Source: Verrucomicrobiales bacterium (lineage in GTDB: Bacteria; Verrucomicrobiota; Verrucomicrobiia; Verrucomicrobiales; DEV007). From it: DNA of 64,000 nucleotides. The DNA lies in NCBI GenBank assembly GCA_002698785.1, contig PAAG01000060.1:1-64000 (forward strand). Direction: 5' to 3'. Shown one piece after another: positions 59,601 through 60,556 of this stretch; the first letter of the stretch is position 1, and every line of letters begins with the position of its first letter. Both the position numbers and the translations under genes were made by a program. The notes under the pieces were generated by a model. That model did no database searches and had not been told where the DNA came from. It was given only the letters and a program-made list of their open reading frames with translations.

Positions 59601-60555
59601 TGATACGGTCCTCAACGGATCGGGAACGACTACAGCTTTGATCAAAGCCTACAAAGGTTCAACAATTGCTCCAGGAGGCGATGGTATCGGCATTATTGGA
59701 TCGACTACGGGTATCCTGATGAAGCGCGGTTCGAATCTACAGATCGACATTGGCGGTCTCTTACCCGGAGATTCTAAAGACGGTTACGATCAATTGTTGA
59801 TCGAGGGAAGTGTGAAAATTCAGATCGCCAACCTCGAATTCCGGCCGTTCAAGGATTTCATCCCGGGAGAAGACGATCGCTTCATCTTCATCGATAACGA
59901 TCAACATGATAACATTCGAGGTCGCTTCCACAGGCTGCCCGACGACGCTGAGGTTTCCAACTTCCTTGATGCAGGTCTTGATGCGACGATCACTTCCAAG
60001 GGCGGCGATGGAAATGACTATGAAATAGTAACCGAAACAATTATCATTCCGCCTGATATCTTCGATGACGTTACCGAAGCGATTGAGGATACGTTGGGTG
60101 GTGATCTGCCCGTCGATCGTTCCGGGGTCTTCTCACAGGATCGGATTTACTTTGGATTCTTATATAGTGACGGCGGATCGAGTATAGGTAGCTCTGCCTT
60201 CCACTCACGTTTTGCAGCTGATTACAATCCACTCTGGCCGATGTTCAGCGGAATGGTGACCCCTGGCTCTACCGTTTTCGTGACTCTCTACGATTCGAAT
60301 GGAATGATCGTCGGTCAGCAACTCGCTAGTGCCGATTCCATTGGCCAGTGGATTACGGTGTTCTCTGGATCTGATTTCGCCGATCCACCGTCTCGTGTCA
60401 CTGTCGAGGTGACGCCGCCAGTGTATCGCCCGGATACGGCCTCTTTTGAGGAATATTTCATTCCAGTTGGTGACCCTATCGGAATGGGAATCGGCGAACA
60501 GATTCATCTCGACGGCTTTCTTTTGAACGGAGTCGTTCTTAACCCCGCAGACTGA
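29653..60555 (+). CDS. giant LEPR-XLL surface protein, 10,300 residues
   Basis: One uninterrupted 30.9-kb frame. Order of parts by residue: polar N-terminus without hydrophobic signal peptide; LEPR-XLL (FENLEPRLLYSASP, 59-72); two metzincin-like domains (about 145-250 dead, about 300-425 with HEYGHALGLGE 392-402); two bacterial Ig-like domains (about 454-646); a GHG repeat array (about 1127-1797); a leukotoxin-like array (about 1870-4100); Asp/Asn-rich RTX-like stretches (about 4750-5250); a polyglycine part (about 5625-5930); a lactonase-like beta-propeller (about 6216-6546); PKD domains (about 6870-7600); four jelly-roll-like modules (about 7720-8510); a PPC-like domain (about 8656-8793); a parallel beta-helix (about 8800-9950); and a unique C-terminus. 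It is probably cell-surface or secreted and adhesive. The flanking genes suggest dedicated export. Confidence 0.9.
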   Translation: MSKKSDSNESLRTGVDDKPRVSSTETKSSGMRSGIDTFKKWFNKTFQSDSEEENDRVRFENLEPRLLYSASPYVDPAQADADQDNTDQQEVIENSAPADTTGSGSGQFDSLTQQAAENGTILPEGSFQGIEAGGISLDELSEAAVRRWEDEGLSQEQIQVLSELEYEVEDLGVEGQLTEFRDGTLVIDDDAAGSGWFVDGTPFLDDEYGFYQEKMVAFDNAAAGKIDLLTAVFEGQGQAIGIIDSPANTSDTFLGRFEPGERVTPARWYSEGSVAGTVVKSDEPDVMLSTSPLTEDELGIVADAAKQRWIESGLTDEQREALNDVVFTIGDLGENRLGETTGLEITIDDDGAGVGWFVDMTPGEDEEFILGEDGRYRSNTSDQYDLLTVLMHEYGHALGLGESSSGDLDDVMTHELDVDERRLPADMQAAGASPGTITIPHYAGGADMTAPNPVVALTSPMGSPVSSSQNPFSYSVTFGEEVTGFDETDLTIVNGSIANFTTSDNITWTFDVSPTLDGDVSVSVGASVAADLAMNANTVSNTVTIRSDRTSPTPVVSGTTTPTNLSTVTFTVDFGESVTGFDASDLTITNGTVSGGITNNGSGSYTVNVAATTTGTAVSLGVAASAATDSAGNVSFASNSFSITPLSGGTLSLTGTSGDDTYYIRALGNGQVFVTTSKTQFDLELVSLNTGGDTYSNVDIIDIDSLAGSDNIVLHTADDDLRDTDGNLMSFDFTGSDQLKIETYTELDDIEFRGSIVNDGKVVIESGTILGAFFSFNSLSGAIKLGENTVISTDVGTDASDIEILGKDITLQSGTQLNATSSSGTSGDITIKAEDKTLTADFSIIGVTKNAASISIDDSTITGKDVTIKALGQDLTLADAVPKWASKQLLGPIGNLGIDALLGAIPIPASVMIRGSDATIDITGNTTIEAENKVTIETKAVSDSSSRAISVKTPGQGGVLGVLNSISVAYSQGTATSKINIAGGSGAETVTINAGGDVDIKANLKNTAVATARTTGNISVTAPADPKAIGASAAVYNTVSTVNNIIDQYTTIDSGGNVNIHSIAETKNSASAGVAIYIDGLGSLGLTLGFEDLDILTSVDADITAVGRDVDSTFTLTDASTANDTISITGHGLSTGDMITYNATGTAIGGLVSGEQYYVVKIDDDTIKLQNTPAIDIENEEVDPTSTHTVARTTSYLFDPTNTGGIVDLSDSSILFTGHTLVTGQKIGLTGTSVDDVEIEGLDDRTEFYVIEHATDSNRIQLAASYDDAIAGTAITFTDYGITVDTDGDGVSGHAIIYEEVAKSINPSTAVDGEGDTITISGHGYTTGDLIVYHTDSTKTSEVLNSKVTTFNPLSTANGGDVDLTTNTILSEGHGLETGQAVTFDFVEGDTPLDDNGTGLADGVTLYVIKVDDDNFKLATTRDNASAGTAVNFTTEGSGSLQAVETDRVVTTFDGGRTEPIVDLGAETIELIGHGLRTGDMVYYTSVGGEAVGGLQEDVDYYVTVIDSDHITLSLTDGGAAVNLTSRPDALGSGLHALGVTRIHTLTDVTDSAIVNMGTDRITLSNHGMESGDAFVYDAQGNDVIGGLEDGETYFVIKIDDHTFEIADSELEATDEDGTTKIDLTSGGTGEQRFLQENFGLEVFDATLTQPVDVDNNQITIKNHLFTTGDEIVYLNGGNSNIGGLTNGKTYYVIVVDENTIELATTETRALTSVNGSLAEDITSVGGGLTHGFERAAVLEVGDTPIRGLEDGGAYYVTVVDSNTIRLAESEQEAYFADIDTSTGDASGHSLATRDGKGIKILSEHTKGSNKVKSGASLGTEPSIKDLLGKGEMLTSGARIAAVATTNSKDLFAKGGVGAAQQPNSLGTASAAVGLQFVEHDVSAIVGSNAVLKANGNVEVIAQKLSQKSSMNIEGKVSPDKGGKKFAVGIALGVSELDYDVQAIVKSGAEIDASGTTTVKAESLHPLIIEPIDLIPFASIIRQDDPNDAESVYKDIGQLLNGKLGMDQILNTFVNSKGKAPEAKFTLTGSVGVTVVTSVAEAIVEDNVEINQDVAYQTDDQIVEVVANTNMDRIGFGGTISFDVNDKGFVKGFRKGFFGGGGYKEVLLLTGNQAGTLGVGGTVLYEELDNDTRAIIGENVKIHTGDDGYLNVSATETFFGLQIAQAGGNSGHTGIAGAFDVVKHTSDVEASIGSGLFYRGGDITISSNNTADHFTFAGAIQFAEAIGIGVSGSIVDLNRDTLAYIGDLRDSDNTTTGDNGSDIDIVGDLTITADTGGKILSGAIAGSIVSRAKPKASSSSASAGGNAADANQGMWGVGVSGDVTVHSITENTRAYINDDGVFTVSGGGDLDIRSENATTNQGGGLSISSSANKGTSAAIAGSVAVNTVDVDTQSFVIGSTFDLVDAVTLMADQDRLVFTIGIGAAGAASAAGKGLAIAGSVAINTITTVTEAYLDGVDFTATSGGMTLHAKDGSSLTALGGGFALAGGSGGAAGIGAAVGVNTINATTRAEVRGTSKRSAFSNMGATTIEAINDLTVSAGGLAVGGSTATEGFGASGTVAVNDITSTVSSKIDKTGLAIDPSTFGSVTVSSDDDSSFVVFTGAGAGGDKGFGASINVNIMNNNVDAFVNDSHLVSSGAFTIDADENVTYDTYAVAVAVGLGGSSFAASVIVNTLDNNTDAYVSGGSTIVSGGTFTVEATDTTTIRAGSGQVSVALAIFDTGAAVGGSVNVTTMNNDVNAYISGSDVTTTNSGNIIVNAQEVVDLDSVATGGNFGTDVAAGGSVVVNTLNNNVNAYITGSSSDILADGSVKVAATEDEDVLSVAVGLQIGTIAAGISNSTVVSTGNVKSWIANGVTVDGRGNNTVTVNNGKGSSGSRNSETRRGVAVSAVSYDDYRTTAAGGAVSVDKPGFAGSATVVVIDNDVYGYIDDNANINTGTTSEHTDQSVSVLASDDTNLLGVAGSAVGSFGTSGAGVGIDVSVLTKDTKAYVGDGADIDANANVEIEALSDERVITVSAAIAVSGNSSLAGAVGVSVYTIDTKAYIEGGTSATPTTIDAVGSIVVNADETLEIDIIAGNIAGGVGANGYGGSVAVPVINKDTYAYVGDYAELNAFANKDAINVKTGEFSETFVDNSTAEGEVSPVDIGNTDVDSQSLSQQREISYSTTNIKGIAVVATNADDIETFTMGVAASAGNAISISASVNVVTNTTQAYIGDNTKVNQNRTSVGSEQSVLVGAGNDFYHMGIAGAVAISGGGAGAPGVDVGVVTNTTRAYIGKSSTVDASRNVIVQAQSAEDILSVAASIAGSGGISGAGSVAVIDITNLTEAYIGQQADVNAGGNVLVNASDATDIDLVAGAVAVALGGGGVGAGVGVISITKDTKAYVSAGADIDAKGNGSNNVINDVFSGSIGTNSFNRVDDIRGLVVNANSSEDVLVVAAAGAVSSTVAIAGAISVEVIDSDTQAFIESGAGINDETQINQDTSGVHANQDVYVTAANHVEVVTVDASVAGSLKGALAGGVDVGVLRNDTTAYLAADRTRANRDVEVSALADRDITSVAASAAASTVGIAGSVSVWNIAGDLKQNYTADSSSDNVLQSDSDGETVDGFADDSSQVDSNSLLGGYSSSSDSQSSQQVASASNSANQSYIDSSSSSLVYGGFYSGAIDPGTTAFIGDSAIVEAGDDIEVNARERVNFTQGTGQLALGLGGSVGGSVGVSTIDSNVTAYVGDNATIGAGDDISITAQVDEDLDSTSYGGSFGGLVGLGAQVAIMNNKSDVTAYIGDGVRVVTGDAFTVTADRDTDAILDTSSVAYSVGAAVGVAYAEIDITGSTKSFVGENVEVGQESGYSVSSMSVKADSFITGKANSEASTGGLIGSGSGVVSKVDISPDIVAAVGWDRQNNEAGTGGGSYKLTGAFSLIALSRASADLDVLGESVAGGISVGVSLAEGFIKPDIDAVIGGNVSIEAASINVQSLHNFKEDGTAYTDELNVYGRGSSGALIGGGNGVDIEGTHAAKVDAIVGDSVTLNATGTTISIEALGRNQVDVEGTGSAGGFIGIGVVLADAKISSDQQTQVIIGDSFDFDAETNVSILADSDHVLDLRTEGGDGGFIGYSKAKSNGVINDETKITIGSSGTIDAEGRLDIDAQSNMKHDRRSEIQSEADGEGVGSGGDSDSDLTVTSTIATAIGASVLTGETVASIQARSTAIDLEADSDTHVGALISFADSDANMITDSNVSVTLTGAEIVGADQVILKADHASIDTRSEADTDYEAGTGTSNADAKTDQSTTTTVTADANSIIKTRDLDATVNSTMTSRSASGDRHGNTVTVGGSGTSDSTSGFSQTRLMTFNATVRLPGASPKLEIQADGTIVKDGIEAAESGGVVTVEDILSDASFGGTVDFSVSSSSVSSDGVITGTPKFEFERAFESVKIENKSTWDLVFNQIDTVNDSALTNSQLQSNITVTAPDKSGFNIDDVGTTRGSTNVTIESFNETAVNNITFTEYIDNPTVGTITISTANGSILTDGTSDSKIRAGDSSYAGDLVLTAEGGTIGSSANPLRILTVTGVLASATGNIFLTEIDGDLTIDSIVSDTGNVTIVSAGAILDGDSDGSVDVYGVTVSLSSQSSTVGTSGNALEIEATTLNASASSEINVSDIDFMGLAIGSVTSTTGDITISVIDSDVADQENLTLTGATIRADDGSIVLNVGDNVSIDSASTVEAKTVGTPMTYNSVTINADSGDAEVDGALVQIDGTVTAGANGVVYINGAGDDDVFAIRKTSTAMVLRGLAGADTFLLGTMAVASAATNAGGNVNSIRGRVTVDGGLDTDLLWLDDTGDDTGNTGVLTNTLVTGFGATGGVQLFENSDADDLVETLRISLGEGADDIDVQSSRFGMSYEVDAGLGDDDFTVGDASDLLESIAGRLDLDGEGGTNTIIVSDSGEDDADSGNVNVGSVTGFGATEAIGFSNMATLELHLGSEVDTVAVNGTSDGTLTTIFGNDGVDLISVDDLSSVASLLRIDGGDDGENLVLSNAVLSNLTLDSDSVSGNGTLAGTGFGSGGSVEFRGFSTVDLNITGGSADSVTIVDTVLPLDVTFSSGNNSLAVTTTSHNVTATLGSGNDTVEVYDVGANFSVVGAAGGNNTVKVMRSTATTGQVGEITGSGSAGAIGGALWSGGTFSFSDVDDVEFYFGQANDTLTINNTLTATEVRVEGGKGDDEIVLESIGTLNTTVIGDEDTDLVRVDIDTDPAAGSFTQLALDVERLIVDNYDNTNAVSWTHADGTLSTTAGSIISTDGAETVEVIGGKNNNHSLSVSTAGSNDIVSEIEGNRVSFRTGLTVVDPDGESNTYTNYTDVVSFDSMSGSGLTQYIEDGLMFSRTSGSFSRDDTVSASLRADSNSTVIELTSATAGEAFSFYSLDVALLSAAATSSSIEFVGTLANGQTLTTKTVNVDGGARMVTLGDFGDEYTALTKLEIRMNSSDMVIDNIVADELFSVGAANTANVATENTATLSGNVTININSSGAATIAGYGNNSTGLGAKLTVTQSGGIVYFRFQGDLNIAAGTNFYFTGSDNYGVSIHADDVTIGNNVQVFADGENGTDGTTGDDGNDSTITDAPGGGWYITPGSGGSTRATVSAGAGGPGGGTGGTGGYGGDGGTGGYGGNTQNEIGNSAGSSGDTGNTGTGGGGGSEGGDGGVGEAGLGGSAGSTVSVGGDSGGGGDAGTGGSGGSGGDDGGFFDSAGSGGGGEVGNPGDPGLNADDANGSVMNGTHTDLGLTISGGGGGFGGAGGGGAGGGGGAGSGGSGGNSGAGGAWDGGGGTGGGGAPGRAGGGGGGGASGGSGGGGGGAFEILAQGLLTDGSGNSTWDASGGDGGDGAAGGDGGSGGGTYFAGNSDVESNGDGQHGSGSGGDGGAGGAGGNGGEGGDSLAGGGGAGGTIKFYASVLDVDGVSVDTHGGADGDGLTNAHDGRLVLGGNNSLNSTVTSVGGQPATANLTGDQIPQVYTGYRRDNNFVEMDISADYSTPYIAGLEGGAEIYGQVGGLIGSDLSSWIDVDSAEASGALVALVRLSNVPANFGDINTTGSAIDYTNFDLVLVVNLTTLNLQNPQLGISIGGADTEVTPLKIGGLNRTTALGGDGNDDNMSALNGSAQSFAASEAAGASGGELSVWATLVPKNSGTLYFNLQIDEFSGKTGSVVNIDSADQVGDELLSGGVKYIKAARPTLPGNPEIAGLNAIDTGLTTSGTTQHVYGVSSADDSLLVIDTSTMNQRQQLSNNYDGITGMDNPSDLILVGTGTNTQIYVASTDSGMINVFDRDESVGDLSFNSGKSVSLSGVTDLESNSSGTYVFALSGDDLVRYSRDTTTGALGGAQTYTLNGAGFSEVTLGAGDQYAYLLSDSGDTLTVVDVSGGTMSYVSQVSGVGLGLDAPSSITVADTTVSGVRSVYVTASDGNSLTHFEESGGILTFIENYVNDVDGVRGLAGASDVLVTPDGKYIITTGSESNAAAVFSRDETTGELSFVQVIRNDVAGAEGLSGPRVITTLNVGDARDGEKFYVGSLGSATSSGGLAEYLNLSFGSALPDPTEIVTEFSNMNALTVSTGSGVDTVTLIDAPDSTVATLTINLGDNSDVDGQDVAVIQDLSATTIINGEGGSDDIQIVGSAPNATLIVNAGDGDDTIDLRTAASGMSITINGDGDDDTITVAGKQIPFGVNPVVNGGSGTDYLRLDPEDDDITSQEYTFNTTTRIFSAETGSYGNVTWDSALEFPTVIAPPIITFGKSKYVTNEGATTGDGSSGSITFSVTVQDPDGSGLTETKWDIDGDGTFGEATGDTITLTWDQLRDLGLGDDGTFTIGAESTNAQGTTRAFATVEISNTEVVVTAVDKTTQGSSGTTDVGDTYEIEFLGYDPGADRITDWIVDWGDGTATQYLGSSVLGAAHVFAGPGNFTVTVRARDDDNENTAEGSLPSDTIAVAVTVDPAEIDPGGPYEIEEGESVTLSATATGSPVSFKWIINGQEYIPSGDMANPTIDWATLESLGVIDSSTAGATDPDDYEIQAVAIYYNESTGMNQEFTSGETAYLSVNNVAPTISSITNDGPVLEDREITVTVNGAGDIASADDSGLTYEFDFDGDGTYEVSGTDAFASHTYTDDGVFTVGVRVIDKDGGTATFLHDVTVENEDPTRIIAGANSTDEGETYSLSLSATDRGDDTIYEWVVDWGDGTIDTFNTDAVVATHQFADNGNYTIQITSRDEDGVYSDSKNVTVNNSAPMLSNVSATTINEGEYTVLSGTITDAGADSFTLTVDWKDGTVETFDIAAGTTDFSLRHRYEDDPVLGTSSDILTIDLTIEDDDHATVGNGLSMSTTTVQINNVAPELQTTLDIASIIETGSVTLSGLIDDQGDGDIDFAGGATMTLDINWGSAESVSPNNVQSFLLGGTVLTEAVDGINWDPTTRIFSLSHQYLDDDPDDADGFDQQDTFTISVTATDDDTGVSNVSEQAIEVTNEAPVITSFDEGDAKIHEAALSGTDVKLEAEFYDISSNDTFQATIDWGDGTVENVAVSFNTLTNQGALLATHQYTTGGVFDVTVFISDDDDGDSQTVLTKTYVIGVEQTGSDLTITGTEYQDNLSIDLNSSTNEIEVTELAGGRQRTFSVGTITNLTVNLNGDNDSLYFDPDTEISGTTTIDAGSGSDMVTIEGQNGTGSGILNVLGGTGNDMISITDSKFSGSVTIDGGEEDASGNFGFEQGTFAGWTVTIDENFGTVLIDDGTADPAIYTLSGDIPTGNTAAPNTGAGAILFQNGDHSIHRDITLPENGVGLTLNWSDYVHLITSGQLVQNGGFELGDLTNWDIASGDVAIDDGTYDPVGTGGTVAPNGGGNQVVFEGIGTHSLTQTISVPTNADTVTLSWYDQIENFETDFIDGVREWKVEVLDESGNLFEELFTTEAGEALQRPYAERTADLSAYAGQTIQIAYTLVSDSADFVVRLDDVNLDFTAPNDFSAGSTEWRVEVQDLNGATLEVLHQTEAGDPTDTGWVDRTADLSAYAGETVRIAFIMDDDSNMFNVRLDDISVTDLKGDTQTIENLNDFDTLTIDGVMQSGGAGDGLNVRGTEQIEISNSSFNGNAGDGIDIASDDDDSITTVTLDQVEASNNAGIGFTAENIAALSDTDGVYSGNTSGGFYIDGLTPSDGDTTYLNTVTNGGFESGDFQGWFVSVSDEGALQIDDGSVDPSGSGVSVNPENGSYQVDFEGSGTNVLSQIIFIKPGADSATLTWIDRIENFAAITSELLTNGGFENGDLSNWNSSGNVSIDDGTLDPSGSPSTTDPQDGSYQATFAGVGTNVLTQQFTIAADASSADLTWYDQIQNYTGVYSDGSRQWKVEVLDTMGNVLEVLYTTETGDSAVQGYSSRNADLSAYAGQTIQVAFTLITDSEEFVVRLDQVSLTQSIPDDFVDTTREWRVEIRDAVTDVLLDEVYTTMPGDPQEQDFTERSADLSAYIGQEVRISFVLQSDTEDFTVRLDEVQVAVTRPAPVTDLTLTRTEAYDNGTGDGINLANIESNVSLFGISASATTGSQANGVVLRGIGGNIEINDSGAISSEINGNDGNGLTVTNSLGDLDVTNADINSNGGTGVYLQTVGDVNFTSVEVDGNDKGLVVEDDPATTANPGTNTTTGSAFSLDDRFVLTTDANVQDSDTVPHVSIARTDGGYQDVFAFTVENINDMGVFDIDGATGFDATLLLFDASGNLIASNDNALAADAGSPGTSDSFLEFTFTAVGAYYLVVRGSDGSPTSDPNTVVATSALPVGASYTLNVSLQNVDTGSIGSFTDTDGSYSGNGDGGIDIASAERDLTFVRTTVTDNGTGDGVVADLVGGDVLFQGVTIGQTAGTQQNGVVLTSITGNVTVEDSGAISSTISGGTGTGFSLDNSAIVGSTTDLAMTNATVSGFTGTGIDLNSIDTVMLISTTSSQNNIGLNATTITSFSDTDGTFNGNADGGIILDIVNGDITMVRTEVHGSDADMNGAGDGITASNVTGNVLFQGIKVSEDTAEQQSGIVLTTITGNVTAEDSGAISSTINGGAGTGFSLDNSAIIGSTTDLTMTNASITGFDGTGILLNSIDAVVLTNTTSSQNGKGLNASTITSFSDTDGTFNGNANGGIMLDTVNGDVTMVRTEVNDSDADMNGTGDGITASNVTGNVLFQGINVSEDSAEQQSGILLTTITGNVTVEDSGAISSTLMGGGGTGFSLDNSAILNSTTDLTMTNASITGFAGTGINLNSIDAVVLTNTTSSQNGKGLNATTITSFSDTDGLYNGNVDGGIMLTGVTGEVDLTRTEASDNDSDSNNVGTGFAADTVGGKVTILGSTFDGGGTAPQENGVTLNAITGDITIGDSGAFSTSISGNTGAGLEVTNSATSNVSLTNVTADNNGGNGISLTDVADVDFTGVSASSSGKGVEGLNFGSFTDTDGTFDSNVDGGIELTNLTGDFRLTRTSTSDNDSDQNGIGNGIEVLGVSGLASLLGISVNDSDRAGTGASQVNGVLLGNIAGHITVAAAGATGTTITGNRGVGLGIAGSPASNVTISDSTIDDNLDGGVDIESGVNVSITDSLIRGNGVGVTAGTFSDFTVTRTTISDNEDGGIVVVDVSGNVLFDEVTATDNDADNDDAGGGFQAFALANANAIGGSFIVEGSTFSDTDGEGTIAHQQFGISVDGLGGSFIVQDNDAGTRSSDISGNDTSGIEITDLNGSNVVIHNATVSGNGSADGTEDGAGIILTNIGTFTANSITVEDNADGGIYLTDVAGLAEFIDSSFSFNDSDGDGMGDGISITNATDIEFSHAIANRNGERGLDVSNFASATIVGGSFSGNASAGMRFSDGNVVRMVSTAAIGNGVNGIEISQTYYANLQAVGSSLNGGNGLVLTDVVRLDDKAGKYRANQLNGVNLTNVYQARLERTEILNNKAPSLRLDTVNRLTFAKIDFDGSKGKDVKTIVLQQGSLAVNLIEKVEVEQLLLRNDTVLNGSGTTTALIKAYKGSTIAPGGDGIGIIGSTTGILMKRGSNLQIDIGGLLPGDSKDGYDQLLIEGSVKIQIANLEFRPFKDFIPGEDDRFIFIDNDQHDNIRGRFHRLPDDAEVSNFLDAGLDATITSKGGDGNDYEIVTETIIIPPDIFDDVTEAIEDTLGGDLPVDRSGVFSQDRIYFGFLYSDGGSSIGSSAFHSRFAADYNPLWPMFSGMVTPGSTVFVTLYDSNGMIVGQQLASADSIGQWITVFSGSDFADPPSRVTVEVTPPVYRPDTASFEEYFIPVGDPIGMGIGEQIHLDGFLLNGVVLNPAD
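29821..29868 (+). other. LEPR-XLL motif of the giant protein
   Basis: Encodes VRFENLEPRLLYSASP. LEPR-XLL is an N-terminal motif found in very long exported proteins of PVC bacteria and is thought to be a sorting or export signal. It is preceded by a short basic, amphipathic-looking stretch (FKKWFNKTF) but no hydrophobic core. Confidence 0.85.
33031..35040 (+). repeat. GHG-type tandem domain array in the giant gene
   Basis: Seven or eight diverged copies of a ~90-100-residue unit with the pattern GHGLxTGDxVxY, GGLxxGxxYYVxxxD and TIxLAxxxxxA. Unit starts are near 33031, 33301, 33610, 33766, 34062, 34342 and 34636, with a partial copy near 34866. The copies are diverged at DNA level. The regular Gly-His-Gly and Tyr-Tyr-Val blocks suggest a compact beta-rich domain. 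Confidence 0.75.
35250..41900 (+). repeat. leukotoxin-like repeat array in the giant gene
   Basis: More than twenty units of roughly 60-90 residues carry the pattern Gly/Ala-rich strand, AGSVAVNxIxNxTxAYI and a short Asp/Asn turn. Examples are GGSVVVNTLNNNVNAYI near 37990 and GASINVNIMNNNVDAFV near 37490. The same pattern occurs in fusobacterial leukotoxin/large adhesin-like proteins and suggests a long beta-solenoid. Unit identity is low at DNA level. Confidence 0.7.
46530..47430 (+). repeat. polyglycine low-complexity region in the giant gene
   Basis: About 300 residues are dominated by glycine, many as GGG runs (AGGGGAGGGGGAGSGG), interspersed with Ser, Asp, Asn and Thr. The DNA is rich in ggtggcgg repeats. 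It separates beta-rich parts and could be a flexible linker or a Gly-rich fibre-forming segment. It is a likely hotspot for replication slippage. Confidence 0.85.
48300..49270 (+). other. beta-propeller (lactonase/YVTN-like) domain in the giant protein
   Basis: Several ~45-residue blades have the strand pattern VYVTASDGNSLTHFEESGG, followed by LxFxxxxxNDVxGxxGLxGxxDVxVTPDGKYI. This is as in lactonase/YVTN beta-propellers with a GLxGASDVLVTPDGKYI type blade. Such domains in surface proteins usually bind ligands or partners. Confidence 0.7.
50245..52430 (+). repeat. PKD-domain array in the giant gene
   Basis: About seven tandem PKD-like domains. They share the strand WxVDWGDGTxxTF, a following xHxYxxxGxFTVxVxxxDxDG, and linkers such as VNNSAPMLSN and VENEDPTRII. 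PKD domains are extracellular protein- or glycan-binding modules. This block has higher GC than the AT-rich genes upstream of 14 kb. Confidence 0.8.
52816..55180 (+). repeat. jelly-roll-like repeated modules in the giant gene
   Basis: Four copies start with (N)GGFExGDLxNWxxS or the variant GNFGFEQGTFAGW (near 52816, 53110, 54187 and 54464). Four end blocks have the plan WxVEVxDxxG, ADLSAYAGQTxxIAFxLxxDS and FVVRLDDVxL (near 53370, 53605, 54710 and 54955). The layout resembles carbohydrate-binding-like jelly rolls. Similarity between copies is visible at the DNA level. Confidence 0.75.
56053..57500 (+). repeat. about 480-bp tandem repeats in the beta-helix part
   Basis: Units of roughly 465-480 bp start near 56053, 56520 and 57000, with a diverging one near 57480. 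Each encodes SFSDTDGTFNGNxDGGI, NVTGNVLFQGI and SAISSTI-like turns (DSGAISST). Adjacent units are highly similar at both DNA and protein level, indicating recent duplication. The region continues as a diverged right-handed beta-helix to about 59500. Confidence 0.8.
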
Positions 60556-60556
60556 T

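Noticed and set aside
29653-60555. Many long minus-strand frames within the giant gene
   Set aside because: They mirror the codon bias and low-complexity composition of the giant gene and have no independent features.
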